A stretch of DNA of 64,000 nt, taken from the NCBI GenBank assembly GCA_020740775.1, contig JAHEWK010000001.1, forward strand, positions 5,890,001 through 5,954,000, written 5' to 3'. The notes beneath the pieces were generated by a model. It saw only the letters and a list, made by a program, of their open reading frames with translations, ran no database searches and was not told the origin of the DNA. The DNA is from Ilyonectria destructans (Eukaryota > Ascomycota > Sordariomycetes > Hypocreales > Nectriaceae). A program made the position numbers and the translations under genes. Positions 11,949 to 21,494 of this stretch are shown piece after piece. The stretch's first letter is position 1. The number at the start of each line of letters is the position of its first letter.

Positions 11949-14139
11949 ATGAAGTTCTTCGCCAGCAGCAAGAAACCATCCTCCAAAAACCCCGCCGCCG
12001 ACCCCAGCGTTGATGACCGCTCGCGCGACGACCTCTTGCAACCCGTCTCGGAGCCCTCGTCCCCCGCCCGGTCGCCGTCCAAGTCGTCGTCTCACCCGTC
12101 CAAGCCGTCTAAGAAGTCGACGTCGAGGCCCTCCTCGTACGTAGAGCCCAACAAGGCCTCCTCGCGCTCGTCTCGACTCTCGCGGCACCCGACCGACCCG
12201 GGCCACGCCTCCTCCCGCCGGGCCAAAGTCGACCCCGACACCCATCCCTTGAACCTCCCCCCCGAGGAGCGCAAGCGCCTCTCCGACCTCGCCACCTCCG
12301 CCATGAACGGCAACTCCATGGATATCGACCGCGAGCCCGTTAACGGCGCCGCCAGGGCCTCCACCCCGCCCAACTCCAACCCCTCCGCCCAGGCCAACTT
12401 CTCCGTCCCCATCCCCAATGGAACCAGCCATGACGAGGCGCCCGCTCCCCCGCCGCACAAGTCCAACCCGTCCAGCCCGACCATCACCCCGCAGGAGGAT
12501 GCCGAGTCTTACAAGGCTGCCGGCAACCGCTTCTTCAAGGACAAGAACTATGCCAAGGCCATTGAGCAGTACAGCAAAGGTATGCTTTGGATTCTGCGCT
12601 ACAACCCCGCCATTTCCCCCTCCCGCTCTCTGGCCTTGCCTTGCTGACCTGCTCTTTTCCCCTCCAGCTGTGGATTTGTTCCCCTTCGAGGCTACATATC
12701 TAGGCAACCGGGCCGCTGCTTACATGTCCAATGGTCAGTATGAGTCCGCTCTTGAGGATTGCTCCCGGGCCGCCGACATGGACCCCCAGAACGCCAAGAT
12801 CTTGCTGCGACTGGCCCGTATCTACACCGGCTTGGGACGCCCTGAGGAGGCCATGACGACCTTTGGCCGCATCAACCCCCAGCCCTCTGCCAAGGATATG
12901 GCCCCGGCCAAGGAGATGCTGCACCACATCGAATCTGCACGACAGACCCTTAACCGGGGTTCCGCCATGTCCATGGTTCTCCACGCTTTGGACCTTGCTG
13001 AGCGTGGACTCGGCCCCAGCGTCGGCAAGCCCCGCAAGTGGCAGCTGATGCGCGGCGAGGCCTACCTTAAGATGGGTAGTGAGAACGCTCTCGGCGAGGC
13101 CCAAAACATCGCCATGACCCTGATCCGCAACAACAACCAGGACCCCGAGGCCCTGGTTCTTCGTGGCCGGGTGCTCTATGGACAGGGTGAGAACGATAAG
13201 GCCATTCAGTTCTTCCGCATGGCTATCAACTGTGATCCTGACTACCGGGATGCTGTTAAGTGGCTGAGGATTGTCCAGAAGCTTGACCGTATGAAGGAGG
13301 AGGGCAACGTTGAATTCAAGGCTGGCCGCCTGCCGCAAGCCATCCAGAAGTACACCGAGGCTCTGGAGATTGACCCCTCCAACAAGAACATGAACGCCAA
13401 GCTGCTGCAGAACCGAGCCCAGTGCCGGATCAAGCTGAAGGAGTATGACGAGGCTATTGGGGACTGCGATCGTGCTATCCGCTTAGACTCCAGCTACATG
13501 AAGGTCCGAAAGACCAAGGCCAACGCCATCGGCCTGGCTGGCAGATGGGAGGATGCTGTCAAGGAGTGGAAGTCCATCCACGAGATGGATCCTGAGGACC
13601 GCACCGTCATGAAGGAGATCCGCAAGGCCGAGCTCGAGCTTAAGAAGTCCCAACGAAAGGACTACTACAAGATTATGGGTCTGGAGAAGTCGGCTGATGC
13701 CAATGATATTAAGAAGGCCTATCGCAAGATGGCTATCAAGCTGCATCCCGACAAGAACCCAGAGGACCCACACGCCGAGGACAAGTTCAAGGACATGCAG
13801 GAGGCATACGAGACTTTGAGCGACCCTGAGTAAGTCATTCCTCCCTTTCGAGAGCGAATTAGTGCTAATTGAGTTTGCAGGAAGCGAGCTCGCTATGACA
13901 GTGGCGAGGACCTTGTTGACCCCAACGATATGTTCGGTGGCGGCGGCATGGGTGGAGGCATGGGCGGCATCGACCCTGAGATCCTCTTCAGCATGATGGG
14001 TAACCAGGGCGGCTTCGGCGGAGGTGGCTTCAGGAGCGCTGGTGGGTTCCCAGGCGGCGGCGGTGCCAGCTTCAACTTCGGCGGTGGTGGTGGTCAACAG
14101 CGCGGCGGCTTCCCCCCTGGTGGCTTCAACTTCTCGTGA
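11949..14139 (+). CDS. TPR and J-domain co-chaperone (DNAJC7-like)
   Basis: Co-chaperone that would bind Hsp70/Hsp90 C-termini through tetratricopeptide repeats and stimulate Hsp70 ATPase through its J domain, in cytosol or nucleus. Three exons: 11949-12579, 12668-13829 and 13881-14139, giving 683 residues. The first 180 residues are Ser/Pro-rich and low complexity. TPR motifs follow from about residue 190 (for example [21 protein letters not shown], split by intron 1) up to about 530. The J domain spans about 542-608, with the essential HPD at 570-572. A Gly/Phe-rich tail follows and ends FNFS. The introns are 88 and 51 bases. The ATG at 11949 is the first in frame; the open frame extends back only through a non-ATG codon. 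The odd feature is the TGA stop at 14137-14139: the same frame stays open for 113 sense codons beyond it (see the next entry). Confidence 0.93.
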
Positions 14140-14481
14140 CAACCCGACTCCGATGAAGACTCCGATGAAGACGAAGCAGACGAATGGGATGATGAAGAAG
14201 ATGAAGATGACGGGGACGAAGAGTACGTGGCCGCCTCTACCGACGAGGGCTCTTGGTCACGGACCGTTCCCAGCAGCAAACTGCGAGATCAGGTCGAGCA
14301 GCGCCGTGAAACGCGCGATCGGCTGGTGGATACTGTCCGGCGATATGGCACGGTGGTCCTGGCGGCAGCTGTCCTCCTTCCGGCGCAACTGGCGCTTCTG
14401 GCTCTGGTGGGGATCGCATTTGTATACATATGCATGAGACACGTCTGGCCTCTCGGCAGGAGCAAAATGCCGACGGGATAG
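14140..14481 (+). other. In-frame open extension after the co-chaperone TGA
   Basis: Directly after the co-chaperone stop, and in the same frame, 113 sense codons run to a TAG at 14479-14481. They encode a highly acidic stretch (QPDSDEDSDEDEADEWDDEE and onward), then a basic/polar linker (SSKLRDQVEQRRETRDRL), then a hydrophobic segment (VVLAAAVLLPAQLALLALVG) that could span a membrane. No ATG lies in this frame before the last few codons, so the acidic part could be translated only by reading through TGA or by a splice that skips it. Third-position base use in the second half looks coding-like, but another frame is also open here, so openness alone proves little. It may equally be 3' UTR. Confidence 0.35.
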
Positions 14482-15028
14482 ATGTGCGGGACACACTTAC
14501 AACACTCATAAAATACCACATTGCCGGGGCGTTTTTGGGGGACTAGAGAACGAAAGAGACACGCACAAGGAGAAAGGGAACACAATTGGGCACAAGGCAC
14601 AGGCTCTCCCAGCCGGGTTGACAATCTGAATTGGGTTTTCAGGAGAGCCTGCTTTTTAGGCGGACACTTAACTTATAGAGCGGTTCCGTGGAGTGCATGG
14701 CAGACATGCATGTAGGTTGTCAAGATAATAGAGGATTTCCTGAACCGTTACTAGTCTTGGTCCGCCTGTTTGGGTATAAAAAGGTTTCGCTTCGGTGACT
14801 CTGCTATCTCTAAATATCTCCGTTGCAGAAGGAGGTCTGATCCCGCTCTTTGAGCCGGGTATTGTTACCAAGTGACTGAGATCAAACTGCTTTTAGGTAT
14901 CTTGTGAACAAACACCGCCTTTGGGAGGAGGTTCAACAGCACCACCCCTGGCGCTCCATGCTCGCAACGCGAGCGGCGCAATCGCTTTAGTCATGGCATC
15001 ATTATTTTGTCTTTCATCCCAACCCTGT
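14482..15028. other. Convergent 3' spacer
   Basis: This spacer lies between the ends of the co-chaperone gene and the oppositely oriented MED10 gene. I see no gene. It presumably holds both 3' UTRs and polyadenylation sites. Confidence 0.5.
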
Positions 15029-15674
15029 TCAACCCGAAGACATTCCAGCTGCCGAGCCAGCGTCCGCACCAGCAGGCCCAGGCGCACCGCCATTCCGTTG
15101 CTCCGCGGCGCGGCCGGAGGTTACCCCGCCGGTAGCCTCTACGACGTGGGCGATGTCCTCGCGCAGCTCCGGCATGGCGGCGGCCATCTGCTCGGCGAGG
15201 ACGTCGCGGAAGGAGCCAAAGGCGTTGAGCTTGCCGCGCATGAGCTGGTTGCCGCGGCGGACGAGCTCGACGAACTCTCGCGTGTAGATGTCCGGGTTAC
15301 GGCCGTTCTCGACGTACTCGAGCAGCTCGGGCGGGATCGACGGGAGGTTGTTGGGCGGCGAGGCGGATGTGTGGAGGATTTGGAGGGAGCGGGAGAGGGT
15401 TTTGCTGGGGCGCGTAGTGTTAGCGGTGTGCAGACAATTATAGGGTTGGTAATGGCAGGAACATACATCTCGTTGGTCAGGACATCTCTGCTGGAGCGGC
15501 CCATGGAGTCGTAGGTGGAGACCTGGACCATGACCTGGTAGAGGTCCTGGATGATGTCTTTGAGCTGCTCTGGAGGAACGAGGCCGGTCAGTACGGAGAG
15601 CGCAAAGTCAGCTGCGGGAGAGCAGGAAACGCACGCTCGAGCTCATTGTGGTCGACGTGATCTACGGGCGCCAT
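15029..15674 (-). CDS. MED10: Mediator complex subunit 10 (Med10/Nut2)
   Basis: Subunit of the Mediator middle module, which links transcription factors to RNA polymerase II. Three exons on the minus strand: 15635-15674, 15467-15569 and 15029-15404, giving 172 residues; introns are 65 and 62 bases. The first exon codes MAPVDHVDHNELE and joins in frame to QQLKDIIQDLYQVM. The second junction gives NEIKTLSRSLQILHTSASPP. Family hallmarks are clear: LYQVMVQVSTYDSMGR, PPELLEYVENGRNPDIYTRE, FVELVRRGNQLMRGK and FRDVLAEQM. The C-terminal 25 residues are Gly/Ala-rich and not conserved. The start and both splice sites were fixed by family sequence plus consensus signals, including CTGAC branch points in the first intron. 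The gene converges on the co-chaperone gene. Confidence 0.92.
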
Positions 15675-16558
15675 GGTGGGCAACACTTCAGGGCGGGCTT
15701 AAGGCGTGGCGGCGACGGTTTTGCTGCGTTGAACGATGCGGCGGGATTGGATTGACGTTGGCGCAGGGCTGCGAGGCTGAGAGCTGCAAGCAGCAAGCAT
15801 GTGGTAAGGTGGGGCAGATCGGTGGGTGGTGGTCTGTGCATTGGCATCTCCATGTTTCTCACGTGCTCAAGCTGGGTATAATGTGTCTCTTAACTTACAT
15901 GCCTGAATGCAAAATATGGATATCTACAATGCACCTACTGGGACCGTTTATGAAGAGGAATCTAATGTTCCAATGAGTGAAATTTTGAGCATTTATCCCG
16001 ATTTTTGCTCCATTTATTAAGTTAGATTTAGTAACAAAACTATAGCCTGAGAACGTGCACCTACTTGGACACAGATGGTCGTCGTCTGAGAACCGTTCAA
16101 CGCCAAGCCAGAGATATAGAAAATACCACCAGGAAAACACCATAGTTATGTATCCAAGCCTTCATTATTTACAGAGAGCTAAATTTTGAACATTCACTAT
16201 ATGCCTTCTCATTCTGCCTTGCCGCTGGCTGGGGCTCTAATGTGTATTTGTGCCCAATCCAGCCACATTTCCCCCACAGCCTCAATGTGCTTCAACAAGG
16301 CTCTGCTCATTGTGCAAGAATACAAGGTACGCACTTGAGAGAAGCGGTCAGTCAGCCCTGTCCCCCTCTTTTCATTGCGCATGCCCCGCTGCGCTTTGCT
16401 TTGCTTTCCTGAGTTTGCGACCTTTTCCCTTGCCACCTCTTCACCATTTCTACATGACCTTCCTGTGCTTCTCGCCTCCCCCCAGCGCAAAGCTGACTTG
16501 CTGAATGACTTGTACTTGTTGTTTTAAAACCGTGCTCTAAAGTTTCCATCAGCCCACG
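15675..16558. other. Divergent promoter region between MED10 and the Helo/ankyrin gene
   Basis: I see no gene. The two flanking genes are transcribed away from each other, so both promoters must lie here. The part near the ankyrin gene is C/T-rich (about 16360-16500). Confidence 0.5.
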
Positions 16559-19446
16559 ATGGATCCTCTCCGTGCGGGCGCAAGTGTCGTGGACTTTCTC
16601 AAAGTTGCCTTGACATCTGCCAAGACCATTCATGATGTGCTATCGGCAATAAAAGACGGGCCTGAGGGCGTGGAGAGACTCACCAACGAGGTCGCGCAGC
16701 TACAGCACATCCTGGAACGTCTCAGCCAGATCCCATTTGGAAATGAAACCGACGTCGCTGAAATGGCAGACCTGGCAAGAAAATGTGCCAACGACGTCGC
16801 TGTTTTTGAGTCGAGACTACAGCGTCTACAGCTCTCTAGTGCCGATTGTCGCAGGGCCCGACTCCGGAGGAGGATCCAAATTACTTTTAGCGACAAGGAC
16901 TTGGAACAGATGCGAGATGTCATCAGAGCACATGTGCTGATGCTCAACTTCCGCCTCAACCTCGTCCAGACCACACAGCTCTCCCTGTCAACAACACAGT
17001 CCTCGGAAATCCTTGGCCTTTTGCAACAACTCAAGGGCGACGTGGCTGCACTTCATCAATCCAGAGCATCTGGGATCAACCAACCCGCAGTCTGTACAAC
17101 CTTGAGTGATGACGAGGCCTCAGACCCGCCTTCGCCTGCCGACACAGCGCTCGATGAAAGCATCTCCCGATTGACAGAACTAGTGGCAGAGAAAGAATGC
17201 ACCGTTGACTCTGAGGATGCAGAGCAACTCATCAAAGACCTTGAAACCCTTCTGGCGTCTGCTCAAAGGAATGAGATTGAGTCGAGCCATGAAGTAACAC
17301 CAGACCGCCATCATAGTGAGGGAGAAGCCGTCTGGAAAGAGTTGAAGCTCGTCACCAACTTGATCTCATCCGCTCCATCTTTGGCCATCAATCGGAACGG
17401 TAAGACAGATCTACCTAAACCGTCACGGATCGGGAAGCTTACTCTACATAGCTCAACTAGGGGTCATCTCTAACGTTCCGCAAGGGACCATAATTGAGCA
17501 AACCCGAAAGCGCAAAGAAATTGATCTCACCAACGGTGTGCTTACTATTTCAACTGTCAAGCGACGGCGCAGATACTTGGGGTGTCAAAATAATAGTGAC
17601 AGCAACAAAGGTAGCAAGGACTTCGTTGCTAAACTCGTCTTCAAGCCGAACAACGCTCGTGCCATGATCGCAGTTTCCGTAAATCAAGGCCAATTGTTTT
17701 TCGATAGCTTCACTAGCATGGCACCACGCATTTCTGCCATTAACATTCTCCCCAAAGATTCATTAGTTTTCCAGCTCGCTGCCGGTGGCAGAGTCCAGGA
17801 TTTGATGGCTTTGGTTGCTGAAGGGAAGGCGAGCCTTCGCGACCACGATACGGAAGGATGGTCCTTACTTCATGTGAGTAGTCGTTCAACTAATGCCATG
17901 AGTAAAAAGACCAAAATTGGCTCACGCCTCACTAACTTTCCCAAAAGCATGCGACTCACTATCCCACTATGTGCAAGTTCTTGCTTCAAAACGGCTTGGA
18001 CGTAGATGAGATCGTATTCGAAAATAGAAATGGAATCGCCATGGAGTTGTACGTCTCTATTCTCTCAATCAAAGCATCAATCTCAAGAAAGACATGTTAA
18101 TCACACAAGGAAAACAGTACACCTCTACATATCCTCAACTACAATCTCCACGAATCAGGCCGAGTACTGTTGGAGGCTGGTGCAGACCCGACCATATCAG
18201 TTCGAGGTAACCCGAGCGCTGTCAACAGGTTTGCAGAATTTTGGGATTTTTCAGCAAGTATTTCCCTTGCCAAAGTAGTGTTTTGTGGTCCTAACCCTCC
18301 ATTGCCACTAAGCCTGAATCTATTATTCGACAAATCTTTACTCTGAGCCAATACTTCGAGATCACCAGTTCGGTGGATAGTATGAAAGAAACTCCATTTT
18401 TAACGGCCTGCTTCCCGCTTTCAAGGATGTCCGCAACCTTTGATCCACAACAACACATCCAAAATCTTGCCTTCATGCTGGATAGGGGCTGCAGCATAAA
18501 CGCTACTGACAAATACGAGCTCAATTGTTTGCACAACTTCTTTCTCCACCGGGATACCTTGGATATTGGGGATGACTGGAAGGAGGTGCTGATCTACCTG
18601 ATATTCCGGGGGGCAGATGTTCATGCTGTGAATTCTGAAGGTTGGTCTGTCTCAGCAATGGCCTATGGCGAAGCATGCAAGAAGGACTGCCCTATGAGGA
18701 GGGACCTTGGGTCATACTGTGGTGACCTTTGGGACGTCCTGCTTGATACTTGTGGCTACGAGATCATAAAGTTCAGGAAGAGCTATCCTCGGAAAGCACA
18801 ATATGTCAAAACATATACGCGACAAGATTTCGAGCTCCTCTGGGAGGGTCGTGAACATCGGTGCCCCTACTGGGATGATGAAATATGGCCAGATATAGAG
18901 CACGAGGTTGAACGAGGAAATCAAAATAACCCAAAAGCGAAGGACATGTGCGCAGAATGGCATTATCTTGAAGAGCCCACCGATGATGGCTCTACGACTG
19001 ATGCCTGCAGTGGCTCCCCTGATGGCGCACCAGAATATGATAGCGACGATGACATCCAGGCACTCTCGGCTGCTGAAGTCGATTCCGATTCAACATCATG
19101 GAATGGGGAAACTTCTTACACCTCTGGATATGCCAACGACCACGACATCCAAGCACTCCCAGTTTCCGGTTCCGATTCAACATCGTCGAATGGGGAACAT
19201 TTTTATGTGCCGCACCAAGTTAACTCCGCAGATTCCAACTCGGGTCATCGTCACGAAATGGTCTCCCACCATCTTCGCCCAGGGATCTCGCCCAGGATTG
19301 ACAACAGTGCACGCGCATCAAAATCCTCAGAGTGGGTAGACGATTACCATCGCGAAGTGTCGGCCTCCCAGAACGACGAGTTGTTTGATAACCCTTGGAG
19401 CGAATACCGGTCATATGGCTTTGACACGGAAGACCATCAGCCATAA
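16559..19446 (+). CDS. Helo-like N-terminal domain plus ankyrin repeat protein
   Basis: Five exons by my reading: 16559-17399, 17461-17873, 17948-18048, 18118-18274 and 18313-19446, giving about 881 residues. Residues 1-150 (MDPLRAGASVVDFLKVALTS..., largely helical) match the fungal Helo-like/PigL-type N-terminal domain found on NLR-like and ankyrin proteins linked to cell death and non-self recognition. Ankyrin repeats follow: DTEGWSLLH joined to HATHYPTMCKFLLQNGLDV, then TPLHILNYNLHESGRVLLEA, then CSINATDKYELNCLHNFF, then IYLIFRGADVHAVNSEGWSV. The C-terminus is acidic, with a near-duplicate pair around DDDIQALSAA and NDHDIQALPV. The first three joins are well supported. The fourth needs a 38-base intron (18275-18312), shorter than usual; otherwise the gene has a frameshift there. 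The ligand and function are unknown. Confidence 0.8.
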
Positions 19447-20217
19447 GGCATTTTTGTCTGTATAGAGCCGGCAAGCTGTTGAGTTTACCGGAACCATAGC
19501 GCAGGGATGTGGCGAGGTGGGGGTCCTGTTTGAAGCCGGCACCCCAACGTCAGTAGTAGCAGGTTTGAGGCTGAAGAAGAAGAATTCATGGTACAAATAC
19601 CCAAACAAAAGAATGATCTATTTCGATTTAGAATGGTACCATCGCCTCTCAGCAAATAAGTACGTCGGCAGCTACTTACACACGGACTCTAACCGGACAA
19701 ATGGGTCAAGCCGTGAGGCCGGGAAGAGGGCTCATTTCATTTGGAGCAATTTGCAAGCATAAGTACAGGCTTCAATCTTACAGATAATTGTCATTAAGTC
19801 TAACTTGATAACTACTGAGATTATTGGGGGGTATGCACCAAGACTAAGGGTGGCAAAAATGACATTTCCTAACTGATAAACTGCTATATCAAGTGTATTA
19901 TTAATAAATCTAGGGTTAAGGCCTAAGAATATGCCCTTTGACTCTGTATAATAGGCATATTAGTTTTATGAACTTCAGCTAAAGGGACTTATACCTATGT
20001 CCAAATAGAAATACTCTTCATTTAACATCATTCGCCGAAGTAGTCAGTATACAGTACAAATCCCCACCCAGTCAAAAGAGCAAACTTGAGATGGCTGATA
20101 CTATCAGACAAAGGATGGATTGGTTGAGACAGCTATTGTGACGATAGATGATCTTGTCTGTTTGGTCTAGAAAGGAAGAAAGCTAGCTATTTCTACCTAG
20201 GAATCTGACTGACCCAG

Positions 20218-20310
20218 ATGCCCTTGATCCGATGCCGGATGCCCTTGATCTGATGATGCCGTCAATAGCCGATGATCTAGGTTGTTGAGGTTAATCTAGG
20301 TTGTTGAGGG
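20218..20310. repeat. Two short direct repeat pairs
   Basis: GATGCCCTTGATCNGATG occurs at about 20218-20235 and again at 20238-20255. ATCTAGGTTGTTGAGG occurs at 20275-20290 and 20294-20309. They lie directly beside the 60-bp repeat that follows, suggesting local slippage or the scar of a decayed element. Confidence 0.7.
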
Positions 20311-20412
20311 TATCTAGGTTCAAAGGAAACCACGGTACGGATTTGGTCCTATAACTAGGTTCAAAGTCTCTATCTAGGTTCAAAGGAAACCACGGTACAG
20401 ATCCGGTCCTAT
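20311..20412. repeat. Direct repeat, 42 bp at 60-bp spacing
   Basis: A 42-base block at 20311-20352 recurs at 20371-20412, exactly 60 bases away. The copies differ at only three positions, all transitions. The spacer carries a third partial copy (CTAGGTTCAAAG) at 20355-20366. The origin is unknown. Confidence 0.85.
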
Positions 20413-21494
20413 GCAAAGCTGACTTTTCCTATCAGGCTGTCTGACAGATACATGATCTAGTACCGAGGCAAATATGTCAAATGAAGACGTTCAAATGACA
20501 AACCTGCATCAGCAGTGATGAAGAACCCATCAGCGACCTTCCATCCTGGCAGGCGGACATCAGGCGAACCACTTCAGTCTCACGACATCCTTACTCCGCA
20601 GGCTTAGTTCAAGGCAACCGACACGCCATCCGGGTCAGCAATAATTGGTCTCCAAAAGACCGAGAAGCTGGCAGGATTTTCACGTAAGCGGTGCAATTGA
20701 GCATAAACGGCTGATGTTTTCCCCGGACAAATTCTAGAACCACCAGTCAAACACCAGCGAGGAAACCTTTCGTCTTGGCAACGCGCCGAGACTCCGATCC
20801 CCGCCCTGCGCGATGACTTCATCTTACGGCCTCCCGCCGGCCCGTGGGACTTTTTACGAGGTCGCATGGTGCAAACCATGTAGATCATCCGAGCCGGTGT
20901 GTGAGGGGCAAGCCGGATCTCCAGACCAGGCTAATAGCTTGCATGTTGTACGAGGAGGCGTCGGTGGTGCAACTTGAGGAGCACATCATGAGTCACGGCA
21001 TCAAGAAATCCAGTATCTAGAAACTTTGTATCCACGTTTTCAAGCAGTTTCCAATTGACTAACTAGCCTGTGGTTTCTCCTCCATCCGCAGACGACAACC
21101 CCAATGTCGTCAAAAATAAGGTTAATGCATATATACAATAGAATTAAGTGGGACAAACCCTCCACCTCGCGGTAGAATTAGAAGTAGAGCCACCATGCAC
21201 GATAGAGAGCCGTCGCGATGACGATGCTCCCCGGGTGGTGGTATTAAAACCTCCCCTGTATATCCATAGCACAGCGCAAGTGTGCGGCTCGTCCCATGGT
21301 CCCAGGAACGAGCGCCCTATATCCTGTCCCAGAAAAAAATCCGTCAAGTCGTTAAAAGAGTGTGGTATCGTTGCCAAGTTAGGCTTTGTCTGCCGGTACG
21401 GGGCCGGTGCTTCATTAAAGACTTGTCCCTTTTCCTGGACAGTCGTTGTCGCAATTGGGGCTGAAAGAAGTGAAAGGTCATCTGTGTAGCGGGC

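Larger units (their letters stand above)
19447..21494. other. Intergenic region with short direct repeats
   Basis: I can support no gene. The stretch 19.8-20.1 kb is A+T-rich. Short direct repeats crowd 20218-20412 (listed separately). A minus-strand open frame at 20604-20888 contains a P450-like Cys loop (GGSRICPGK), but nothing else of that family is visible, so I do not call it a gene. Confidence 0.5.

Noticed and set aside
11832..12707. 291-codon minus-strand frame opposite the co-chaperone gene
   Set aside because: It is a shadow of the real exon, with Gly/Arg/Val-rich composition mirroring the plus-strand codons.
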